This document shows, piece after piece, positions 1 through 5,833 of a stretch of 7,771 nt of DNA (its first letter is position 1; every line of letters starts with the position of its first letter). Origin of the DNA: Solirubrobacterales bacterium. GTDB taxonomy: Bacteria > Actinomycetota > Thermoleophilia > Solirubrobacterales > Solirubrobacteraceae. The DNA is taken from NCBI GenBank assembly GCA_013696535.1, contig JACCYI010000202.1, positions 1-7,771 of the forward strand, given 5' to 3'. A program made the position numbers and the translations under genes. The notes beneath the pieces are model-generated. The model worked only from the letters and a program-made list of their open reading frames with translations, ran no database searches and was not told the DNA's origin.

Positions 1-842
1 GCGGTGTGGTTGTAGACGACGTCGAGGATGACCTCGATACCCACACCGTGCAGGGCCTTGACCATGCCCTTGAACTCCCGCACCTGCTCGCCACGGCGTC
101 CCGTGGCGGCGTAGGACGAGTACGGCGCGAAGAAGCCGATGGAGGAGTAGCCCCAGTAGTTCGTCAGTCCGCGCTCGGGCAGGAACGCCTCGTCGGCGAT
201 GTGGTGCACGGGCAGGAGCTCGACTGCGGTCACCCCGAGCGAGGCGAGGTACTCGAGCGCCGGCTCAGAAGCCAGGCCGGCGTAGGTCCCGCGCAGATCC
301 TCGCGCACGTCGGGGTTCGCCGCTGTGAAACCCCTGACGTGGGTCTCGTAGATGATCGTCTCGGCGAGCGGGATGTTGGGTGGACGGTCGTCCTGCCAAT
401 CGAATGCGGGGTCGATCACCACTCCCTTGGGCAGGACGTCGGCGTCGTCCTGGCCGTCGCTCGGTGATGATCCTCGGGACTGAATCCGCCTGTCGGCCGT
501 GTCGGGAGCGGGATCGGCACGCCTGGCGCGCACCACTCCCTGGATCGCCTTGGCGTAGGGGTCGATCAGCAGCTTGGACGCATCGAACCTATGGCCCCGC
601 TCGGGGGCGTACGGGCCGTGCACGCGGTAGCCGTAGCGCTGTCCGGGCCCGACCCCCGGCAGATAGCAGTGCCAGGTGTGCGCCGTCTGGTCGCACACCT
701 CGATCCGGGCCTCTTGGTTGGCATCGTCGAAAAGGCAGAGCTCAACGCGCTCGGCGTGCTCGGAGAACAGCGCAAAGTTGGTCCCGGCACCGTCCCACGT
801 GGGACCGAGCGGGAAGGGCCGGCCAGGCCAGACGCCGGTCAC
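1..842 (-). CDS. glgX: Glycogen debranching enzyme GlgX, N-terminal part (runs off left edge)
   Basis: This is the first 280 codons of an isoamylase-type debranching enzyme, which hydrolyses alpha-1,6 branch points of glycogen or limit dextrins in the cytoplasm. I read the frame codon by codon and found no stop or frameshift. A CBM48-like N-terminal domain covers about residues 5-100, with VWPGRPFPLG, TNFALFSEHA and YGYRVHGPYAPERGHRFD. The GH13 barrel then begins, with ETIIYETHVRGF (161-172), VTAVELLPVHH (204-214), LTNYWGYSSIGFFAP (226-240) and conserved region I, DVVYNH (274-279). The catalytic Asp and Glu lie beyond the edge and cannot be checked. The start is GTG at 842, because an in-frame stop lies at 951-953 and no other ATG, GTG or TTG occurs between; its Shine-Dalgarno is weak. 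Residues 103-138 are a low-complexity Arg/Asp-rich linker. It is divergent from the protease gene and unrelated to the one-carbon genes. A related GH13 member such as TreX-type isoamylase is the main alternative. Confidence 0.92.
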   Translation of the reverse strand, partial: MTGVWPGRPFPLGPTWDGAGTNFALFSEHAERVELCLFDDANQEARIEVCDQTAHTWHCYLPGVGPGQRYGYRVHGPYAPERGHRFDASKLLIDPYAKAIQGVVRARRADPAPDTADRRIQSRGSSPSDGQDDADVLPKGVVIDPAFDWQDDRPPNIPLAETIIYETHVRGFTAANPDVREDLRGTYAGLASEPALEYLASLGVTAVELLPVHHIADEAFLPERGLTNYWGYSSIGFFAPYSSYAATGRRGEQVREFKGMVKALHGVGIEVILDVVYNHT

Positions 843-1025
843 GGCAGCAACGCCCCGACGAGCGCGGCGGGCACGACGACGACCTGCACCTCGCGGGTCG
901 CACGGGCGACCGACGGGAGAGTCTCCGGCGACCGGAACATTCGCGGTTCCCTACCCGGTCGAACCTGACCTACACCTCAGTCTCGAGCCCCAGGTGTCGG
1001 TCATCGACGTAGACTCATCATCGCG
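843..1025. other. Divergent intergenic region between glgX and the protease gene
   Basis: This 183-bp region must hold the start signals of both neighbours, yet no convincing -35/-10 pair is visible on either strand. Three short inverted repeats can be seen: GGTCGC/GCGACC at 896-901/906-911 with a 4-nt loop, GGTTC/GAACC at 945-949/961-965, and ACACCT/AGGTGT at 972-977/992-997 with a 14-nt spacer. Any could be an operator or leader hairpin, but matches this short also occur by chance in DNA this GC-rich. Apparent long plus-strand frames here are shadows of glgX coding bias. Confidence 0.4.
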
Positions 1026-1952
1026 ATGCGGCTCGAGTCGATCCGCGAGATCAAGGCCCAGCTGGCCGGCCCGCGGGCGCGGGAAGTAGGGGCACCCCTG
1101 CGCGGCATAGCTCTGGGGGCGCGGCCCGTCGACGGGGGCGAATACCGCCTCGCGGTTCGGGTGCAGGATCGCGCGGCGATGCGGGGACCGTTGATCGGAA
1201 GGATCGAGGCGGCCGCTCGCGGCGAAGTCGAGGTCCGTTACGTCGGGCGGATCGTCAAGCGCGACGCACCGTTCTTCCAGGCCCGCCGACGGCCGTTGAT
1301 CATCGGCGCGTCCGTCAGCCACTTCAAGGTGACCGCCGGCACCCTCGGCGCGTTCCTGCGGACCGCCGGAGATGAGCTGCACCTGCTCTCCAACAACCAT
1401 GTGCTGGCTGATGAGAACCGGGGCGAGGCAGGCGACGCGATCCTGCAGCCCGGGACCGCGGACGGCGGGAGCGACCCCCAGGACGAGGTCGCCTCGCTCA
1501 GCCGCATCGTGGAGCTGACCGAGGGAAGGCCGAACAGCGTCGACGCTGCGCTCGCCCGGGTAAAGGTCGAGGTCGACCCGGAGACGCTCGTCGAGGTCGG
1601 GGCGCTGGCTTCAGGCGAGCTCGCGCCGTCTGACGCCATAGAAGTGCAGAAGCTCGGCCGCACCACGGGGCGAACTTCGGGTCGGGTGACCGCGTTCGAG
1701 CTCGACGGCGTCGAGGTCGCCTACGACGCCTTTCCCACCCTCCGCTTCGACGACCAGATCGAGATCGAGGGCGCCGGCCCCGGGCCTTTCTCGCAGGGCG
1801 GAGACTCGGGATCTCTGATCTTCAGCGCGGATGGGCGCCAGGCGGTCGGATTGCTGTTCGCCGGTGGCGAGGAGAACGGCGCGGACGTCACGTACGCCAA
1901 TCCGATCGGAGCCGTGCTCGAGGCCTTTGGCGCGCAGTTGGTGACCAGGTGA
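1026..1952 (+). CDS. Trypsin-like (S1/chymotrypsin-fold) serine protease, apparently cytoplasmic
   Basis: This 308-residue protein is a predicted serine endopeptidase of the chymotrypsin fold. The triad is visible in order: His125 in LLSNNHVLAD, Asp173 in NSVDAALARV, and Ser261 in FSQGGDSGSLIF, where GDSGS is the classical nucleophile motif. LGRTTGRTSGRV (210-221) precedes a strand-rich barrel, and VGLLFAGGE follows the serine. Residues 1-80 form a separate N-terminal domain: a short helix (ESIREIKAQLAG), then RGIALG, YRLAVRVQD and GEVEVRYVGRIVKR. No signal peptide or membrane segment is seen, so an intracellular location is inferred, unlike most secreted trypsins. The ATG at 1026 is chosen because the frame upstream holds no other start before a stop at 966-968; there is no clear Shine-Dalgarno. 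The stop overlaps the start of the next gene. Substrate is unknown. The overall plan resembles bacterial trypsin-like proteins with an N-terminal extension whose roles are undescribed as far as I know. Confidence 0.87.
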   Translation: MRLESIREIKAQLAGPRAREVGAPLRGIALGARPVDGGEYRLAVRVQDRAAMRGPLIGRIEAAARGEVEVRYVGRIVKRDAPFFQARRRPLIIGASVSHFKVTAGTLGAFLRTAGDELHLLSNNHVLADENRGEAGDAILQPGTADGGSDPQDEVASLSRIVELTEGRPNSVDAALARVKVEVDPETLVEVGALASGELAPSDAIEVQKLGRTTGRTSGRVTAFELDGVEVAYDAFPTLRFDDQIEIEGAGPGPFSQGGDSGSLIFSADGRQAVGLLFAGGEENGADVTYANPIGAVLEAFGAQLVTR

Positions 1953-2161
1953 GCGCGCCGCTGGAGCGGGCCAGGGCCGCCAAGTCCGCCCTCGCCGAAC
2001 GCCTGCGCGGGCACCCGGCTGTCAACGGCGTCGGCATCGCTCGCGAGGGCGACGGCCACGTCGTGCGTGTGAATCTCTCAGAGCCCGCGGAGGATCTCCC
2101 CTCGGAGCAGGACGGCGTGCCCGTCCACACGCGAGTGGTCGGGCCCGTCGTCAAGCGGTAG
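1949..2161 (+). CDS. Small protein resembling the N-terminal domain of the upstream protease
   Basis: This is a 70-residue, charged, soluble-looking protein with no signal peptide, Cys or membrane segment. Its GTG start overlaps the protease stop (GTGA, 1949-1952), so translation is probably coupled; no good Shine-Dalgarno is present. It parallels residues 1-80 of the protease: an Ala/Arg/Lys helix (LERARAAKSALAERL versus ESIREIKAQLAG), then NGVGIAR versus RGIALGAR, HVVRVNL versus YRLAVRV, and a closing GVPVHTRVVGPVVKR versus GEVEVRYVGRIVKR. I infer a shared domain, present once fused and once free. Its job is unknown; a regulator, inhibitor or partner of the protease would fit the pairing, but nothing in the sequence proves this. 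Support for it being a real gene is the coupled start, similarity to its neighbour and good codon usage. Confidence 0.72.
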   Translation: MSAPLERARAAKSALAERLRGHPAVNGVGIAREGDGHVVRVNLSEPAEDLPSEQDGVPVHTRVVGPVVKR

Positions 2162-2174
2162 CGATCACACGAAA

Positions 2175-2185
2175 GGGCTTTGCCC
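2175..2185. terminator. Weak candidate hairpin between convergent genes
   Basis: The 42-bp gap (2162-2203) between the plus-strand small gene and the minus-strand MetE-like gene contains GGGC-TTT-GCCC, a 4-bp stem with a 3-nt loop. Its position suits a bidirectional terminator, but the stem is short and no U-tract follows. I see no better terminator in the gap. Confidence 0.2.
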
Positions 2186-2203
2186 GCCGGGGTTGACCTT
2201 CAT

Positions 2204-3346
2204 TCAGACCCCCAACTCCGCCGAAGCGAGCCTCGCGCCTTCCACCCGCGCCGCGATCTTCTGCATCGCGATGTCGCGGGCGAAGTCCGGCGAGCCGTGC
2301 TGGGGCTTGAGGTCGCGGCTGAACGGCGAGAAGCCGCAGTCGTCGGTCGCCCCTAGACGCTCGACCGGGATGTGCTTGGCCGCGGCGACGAGGCGGTTCT
2401 TGACTTCTTCCGCGGTTTCAACCTCGGGCGAGAGCGGGTTGATGACTCCGATGAAGCAGACCTGGGGCACGCCGTTGGCATCGTCACGGCTGTACTGGCC
2501 GACGAGCTTGTAGACGTTCTCCTTGTCTTCCTCACTCGCGCACTGGATCAGGAAGTAGCCCGCGTTGAGCTGGAACATCTTGCTCAACAGCTTCTCGTAC
2601 GGCACTTCCTTGGAGTGCACGGAGTCGTTGTCCCCGCCGGGGCAGGTGTGGATGCCGATGTTCTTCCGCTCTTCCGGGGAGAAGCGGTCGATCACGCGAT
2701 TGTTGAGATCGATGAAGTCCTGCAACATGTCCTTGCCGGTCCACGGGTTGCGCGAATCATTCTTGTTCGCCAGCCGCCCTTCCGTGAAATCGATCGAGAC
2801 TCGCTCCGCACCCGCCCCGAAGCACTGCCGGATGTCCTGCTCCACCTCGTCGCACACGTCGTCGAGGAACTTCTCGCGCGGGTAACCCTCGATCTCGCCC
2901 TCGAGCGGATACAGGAGCATCATCATGGAGGGAGAGATGACCGCCTGCTTGACGGGCTTTGAGGCGATCGCCTTATTCTTCTCGACGAACTCCGAAGCAA
3001 ACGTCTTGTACTTGAACGGGCCGCCGGTCAGCCGCGGAAGCTGGCGATGATGACCGTCGTCGAAGATCGCGAAGAACTGGCCGTCGCCCGCAAGATTGTC
3101 AGCCAGGCCGGTGCCGGCCAGCGTGTCGGTGATCGGATAAGTCGCGAAGCTCGACTCACGCTGCTCACCATCGGTGACGTAGGTCTCGCCCGTCTGCTCG
3201 AGCCGCTTGATCGAATCCTCAGCGGCCGCGTCCTGCTCGGTCTGGAGCTCGGTGAAGTCGATCTGCCCCTGATCGTGAGCCTCAAAAGCCTCCTGAAGCT
3301 TCAACGGCCTCGGCAGTGACCCGACCAGCTCGGTGGGAATAGGCAT
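2204..3346 (-). CDS. Short MetE-like (cobalamin-independent methionine synthase C-terminal family) methyltransferase
   Basis: This 380-residue protein matches the C-terminal UROD/MetE-like barrel only. Full-length MetE is about 750 residues, so the N-terminal half is absent rather than broken. Visible features are the start PTELVGSLPRP; FTEGRLANKND near 187-197 after VSIDF; IGIHTCPGGDND with likely zinc ligands His233 and Cys235; IQCASEED near 267-274, which may supply the acidic ligand; and DDCGFSPF with Cys337. Zinc would activate a thiol acceptor, homocysteine in the family. The methyl donor of short MetE-like proteins is not always methyl-THF; some are known or proposed to use methylated corrinoid or other donors, so the exact reaction here is open. 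The start at 3346 is fixed by GGAGGAG at 3357-3351, 6 nt upstream of ATG measured from the GGAGG core. It lies last in the one-carbon series but has its own promoter and about 100 nt of leader. A non-methionine methyltransferase of the same superfamily is possible. Confidence 0.85.
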   Translation of the reverse strand: MPIPTELVGSLPRPLKLQEAFEAHDQGQIDFTELQTEQDAAAEDSIKRLEQTGETYVTDGEQRESSFATYPITDTLAGTGLADNLAGDGQFFAIFDDGHHRQLPRLTGGPFKYKTFASEFVEKNKAIASKPVKQAVISPSMMMLLYPLEGEIEGYPREKFLDDVCDEVEQDIRQCFGAGAERVSIDFTEGRLANKNDSRNPWTGKDMLQDFIDLNNRVIDRFSPEERKNIGIHTCPGGDNDSVHSKEVPYEKLLSKMFQLNAGYFLIQCASEEDKENVYKLVGQYSRDDANGVPQVCFIGVINPLSPEVETAEEVKNRLVAAAKHIPVERLGATDDCGFSPFSRDLKPQHGSPDFARDIAMQKIAARVEGARLASAELGV

Positions 3347-3364
3347 GTTTCTCCTCCATGGCCC

Positions 3365-3445
3365 TCACGCGGACCGCTGTTTCCGGACGTGACCCGGGAG
3401 ATTGCTGAGCCCCAGCGCCGAACGAGACTGACCCGTCTACGTCAG
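3365..3445 (-). promoter_or_regulatory. Possible structured 5' leader of the MetE-like gene
   Basis: Between the predicted transcription start and the ribosome site, the minus strand can form three small hairpins. The first pairs 3441-3445 with 3428-3432 (CTGAC/GTCAG, 8-nt loop). The second is a 4-bp GCTG/CAGC stem at 3404-3416. The third pairs 3382-3392 with 3365-3373 as a 9-bp stem with a 2-nt bulge and 8-nt loop, ending about 8 nt before the Shine-Dalgarno. I do not recognise a SAM, SAH or cobalamin riboswitch. Regulation by this leader is inference. Confidence 0.3.
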
Positions 3446-3453
3446 CGGCGCGG

Positions 3454-3483
3454 AGACTACGACAGGCCGCCAACCGGTGTCAA
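3454..3483 (-). promoter_or_regulatory. Sigma-70-type promoter for the MetE-like gene
   Basis: On the minus strand a perfect TTGACA (3483-3478) is followed after 18 nt by TAGTCT (3459-3454), which keeps T1, A2 and T6 of the -10 consensus. It lies 18 nt after the fchA-like stop and would start transcription near 3447, giving about a 100-nt leader. This suggests independent expression of the MetE-like gene, although read-through from upstream is also possible as no terminator is visible. Confidence 0.55.
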
Positions 3484-3501
3484 GCCCAGCGGATCGCGCC
3501 C

Positions 3502-4074
3502 CTAGCGGGGCGGCTCGCCGAGCACGCGAGCGCGCGCGACGGCGGCTCGCCCGGCCAGGTCGCCGGCCGCCTCGCGACGCGGATCATCCTGAGCCTGGTC
3601 GGCAAGGTTGAGCTCCAGGAGCCTGACGGCTGCGAGCGCCGCCGATTCCGCGAGCAGCGCGCCGACCACCGCATCCCCGTTCAGATGCGGGTTGCCGGTC
3701 TCCGCGAGCTGCGCGGCGATAACGGCCACCTCCGTGGCGGCACCGGCGATGGCGAGCGGACTGTCGGCTGCCGCCGAGAGTGCCGCGTCCCGGCGACCCG
3801 CTCGCTCGGGGTCCGTCCTTGGGAGCTTCAGCGCTTCGAGCACCCCGGCGTACGCACCGAGGTCCTCCTCGGCGAGCTCGAGAGCGCGAGCTCTCAGGGT
3901 CGCCGCTCGCTCGCACACCTCAGGCCGCGGCGGGCTTGCAAACGCCGCGGCCATCTCCACGAGGCTCGCGGCGAGGGCGCAGGCCCAGGCCGCAGACGTT
4001 CCGCCGCCGGGCGCCGGGGTCCGCTCGGCGACGCTCTCGAGAAGGTCGGCGAGCGACCGGTCGGCGGAAGCCAT
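3502..4074 (-). CDS. fchA: Cyclodeaminase/cyclohydrolase-family protein (methenyl-THF cyclohydrolase, FchA-like)
   Basis: This 190-residue all-helical, Ala-rich protein has the usual length of the stand-alone family related to the C-terminal domain of formiminotransferase-cyclodeaminase. The signature RTPAPGGGTSAAWACALAASL lies at about 18-38, and NPHLNGDAVVGALLAESAAL at 128-147 is the second conserved block. Family members either convert 5,10-methenyl-THF to 10-formyl-THF (FchA) or deaminate formimino-THF. The position directly after fhs, and the lack of any formiminotransferase or histidine-degradation gene, favours the FchA activity by inference. It would act in the cytoplasm, bridging methenyl-THF and the Fhs substrate. 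The start is ATG at 4074; a weak AGGG (4083-4080) lies 5 nt upstream. The gap to fhs carries a hairpin and a mini-ORF. No catalytic irregularity is seen. Confidence 0.85.
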   Translation of the reverse strand: MASADRSLADLLESVAERTPAPGGGTSAAWACALAASLVEMAAAFASPPRPEVCERAATLRARALELAEEDLGAYAGVLEALKLPRTDPERAGRRDAALSAAADSPLAIAGAATEVAVIAAQLAETGNPHLNGDAVVGALLAESAALAAVRLLELNLADQAQDDPRREAAGDLAGRAAVARARVLGEPPR

Positions 4075-4081
4075 CAGCGCC

Positions 4082-4138
4082 CTAAGTGGTCGACTCGCAG
4101 GTCCCGTACAGCCGCAGGAACCACTCGCGATCGACCAC
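4082..4138 (-). CDS. Candidate 18-residue mini-ORF in the fhs-fchA gap
   Basis: A GTG at 4138-4136 shares its first base with the fhs stop (TAGTG) and opens 18 codons ending in TAG at 4084-4082, reading MVDREWFLRLYGTCESTT with GTG taken as Met. The stop runs into the weak ribosome site of the fchA-like gene 8 nt from its ATG. The frame therefore fills almost the whole 63-nt gap. There is no clear Shine-Dalgarno, so expression would depend on coupling to fhs termination. I do not recognise the peptide. It may be a translated coupler, a small peptide, or chance. Confidence 0.3.
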   Translation of the reverse strand: MVDREWFLRLYGTCESTT

Positions 4139-4139
4139 T
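4085..4139 (-). repeat. Imperfect inverted repeat / hairpin between fhs and fchA
   Basis: AGTGGTCGA (4085-4093) is the exact reverse complement of TCGACCACT (4131-4139). After one unpaired base (4094), TCGC (4095-4098) pairs with GCGA (4127-4130). The result is a 13-bp stem with a 1-nt bulge and a 28-nt loop, spanning from the fhs stop to just before the fchA ribosome site. There is no U-tract, so mRNA stabilisation, processing or translational control is likelier than termination. Confidence 0.5.
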
Positions 4140-5814
4140 AGAACAGCCCGATGGTTCGCCCGTCGGCGTCGATGTCGACGTTCAACGCGGCCGGGGTCTT
4201 GCCGAGGCCCGGCATCTGGGTGATATCCCCGCACAGCGGCACAAGCCAGCCGGCCCCGGTGTAGGCGCGAACGTCGCGGATCGGGAGCGTGAAGGCCTCG
4301 GGTGCGTTGAGCAGACCGGGGTCACCTGACAGCGACAGGTGCGTCTTGGCCATGCACACCGGGAGGTCCGCGAGGCCCTCCGAGATGAACTGGCCGATCT
4401 TCTTCTCGGCCTCGGGATAGACGTAGATGTCCTTGGCGCCGTAGACGCGGGTGGCCACGGCTTCGATCTTGTCGCGCAATGTGTAGTCGTCCTCGTAGAG
4501 GAAGCGGAAGGAGTTAGGCTCGTCGCACGCTTCGGTGACGGCCTCGGCGAGCTGGGCGGCCCCGGCCCCACCCCGGGCGAAGCCGTCGTTGACCTCGGCG
4601 GCGAACGCCCCGCCCTCCAGCGCGAGGCGCCGGACGAGCTCGACCTCCTCGTTGGTGTCGCCGGGCCGGCGGTTGACGGCCACGACACAGGGAAGGCCGA
4701 ACTCCTTGACGATCTGAAGGTGTCGACGCAGGTTCGCGGCGCCGTGCTCGACGGCGGCCATGCCCTGTGCTCGGTCCAGTCGCGGATCGTCGGCCGCGCC
4801 GCCGTGATGCTTCAACGCGCGAACCGTGGAGACCAGGACGACCGCGCTCGGGCTCAGCCCGCCCACCCGGCAGACGATGTCGAAGAACTTCTCCATGCCC
4901 ATGTCGGACCCGAAGCCGGATTCGGTGACGACGTAGTCGCCCAGCTTCTGGGCCATCAGGTCGGCCACCAGCGAGGAGTTGCCGCTGGCGATGTTCGCGA
5001 ACGGCCCGCAGTGCATGAGGCAGGGCTGCCCTTCGAGGGTCTGGATCAGGTTCGGCTTGATCGCCTCCTTGAGCAGGACCGCCATGGCGCCCGCCGCCCC
5101 GAGCTTCTCCGCGGTGACCGGCTCGCCGTCGAATGAGTACGCCACGGTGATCGCGCCCAACCGGCGACGCAGATCGGGCAGGTCACGCGAGATGGCGAGA
5201 ATGGCCATCACCTCGGAAGCCGCGGTGATGTCGAAGCCGGTCTCCCGGGGGTAGCCGTTGGGGCGCCCGCCCTGGCCGATCGTGATCTCGCGGAGGGTGC
5301 GGTCGTTCATGTCCACCGCACGCCGCCAGCCGATACGCAGGGCGTCGATGCCATGCGGGTTCTTGTGCAGGATGGACGCATCGAGCATCGCGGCGAGCAG
5401 GTTGTTGGCGGCGCCGATCGCGTGGATGTCACCCGTGAAGTGGAGGTTGAGATCTTCCATCGGCACGACCTGCGTGTGGCCCCCGCCGGCCGCGCCGCCC
5501 TTGATGCCGAAGACGGGGCCGAGCGACGGCTCGCGCAGGCACAGGACCGGGCTCTTGCCGATCGCGCCCAGGCCCTGGGTGAGACCCACCGCGGTGGTCG
5601 TCTTGCCCTCCCCGGCCTTGGTGGGCGTGATGCCGGCGACGCAGACGAGCTTGCCGGTCGGCCCGTCCGCAAGCCGATCGATCACCGAGAGCGGCACCTT
5701 GCCCTTGTAGCGCCCATAGGGCTCGATCTCCTCCGGCTCCAGCCCGATTCTCCCCGCGATCGTCTCGATTGGCTGCAGCTGGGCGTCCTGGGCGATCTCG
5801 AGGCTGCTCTTCAT
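4138..5814 (-). CDS. fhs: Formate-tetrahydrofolate ligase (10-formyl-THF synthetase)
   Basis: The 558-residue length is that of full bacterial Fhs. The enzyme interconverts formate, ATP and THF with 10-formyl-THF, ADP and phosphate in the cytoplasm. Visible motifs in order are the nucleotide-binding loop ITPTKAGEGKTTT (about 62-74), REPSLGPVFGIKGGAAGGG (about 94-112), FTGDIHAIGAANNLLAA (about 126-142), GFGSDMGMEKFFDIVCR (about 299-315), LPVCMAKTHLSLSGDP (about 483-498) and the C-terminal MPGLGKTPAALNVDID. The start ATG at 5814 has AGGGAG (5830-5825) 10 nt upstream, and the soxB stop lies only 19 nt away, so the two are cotranscribed. After sarcosine oxidase and before the cyclohydrolase, it may run in reverse, releasing formate and regaining THF with ATP synthesis; this direction is inferred, since the enzyme is reversible. 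No key motif is missing. Confidence 0.97.
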   Translation of the reverse strand: MKSSLEIAQDAQLQPIETIAGRIGLEPEEIEPYGRYKGKVPLSVIDRLADGPTGKLVCVAGITPTKAGEGKTTTAVGLTQGLGAIGKSPVLCLREPSLGPVFGIKGGAAGGGHTQVVPMEDLNLHFTGDIHAIGAANNLLAAMLDASILHKNPHGIDALRIGWRRAVDMNDRTLREITIGQGGRPNGYPRETGFDITAASEVMAILAISRDLPDLRRRLGAITVAYSFDGEPVTAEKLGAAGAMAVLLKEAIKPNLIQTLEGQPCLMHCGPFANIASGNSSLVADLMAQKLGDYVVTESGFGSDMGMEKFFDIVCRVGGLSPSAVVLVSTVRALKHHGGAADDPRLDRAQGMAAVEHGAANLRRHLQIVKEFGLPCVVAVNRRPGDTNEEVELVRRLALEGGAFAAEVNDGFARGGAGAAQLAEAVTEACDEPNSFRFLYEDDYTLRDKIEAVATRVYGAKDIYVYPEAEKKIGQFISEGLADLPVCMAKTHLSLSGDPGLLNAPEAFTLPIRDVRAYTGAGWLVPLCGDITQMPGLGKTPAALNVDIDADGRTIGLF

Positions 5815-5833
5815 TGCGTACGGGCTCCCTGGA

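Noticed and set aside
380..1012. Plus-strand open frames of 125-210 codons across the glgX start and divergent region
   Set aside because: They are Arg/Ser/Pro-rich shadows. The minus strand encodes an unbroken GlgX N-terminus over 1-842.
1010..1015. TAGACT as a -10 box for the protease gene
   Set aside because: No acceptable -35 lies 16-18 nt upstream, and the distance to the ATG is very short.
951..1400. A 149-codon minus-strand frame over the protease start
   Set aside because: It overlaps a protein with a full catalytic triad on the other strand, has no family features, and would cross the divergent region without a clear ribosome site.
3282..3473. A 63-codon minus-strand frame across the MetE-like leader and start
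   Set aside because: It lacks a ribosome site and known motifs, and is out of frame with the MetE-like gene, whose start has a strong GGAGGAG. Leader RNA is the simpler reading.
4085..4139. Rho-independent terminator after fhs
   Set aside because: The stem has a long 28-nt loop and no U-tract, and the next gene starts 8 nt after it on the same strand.
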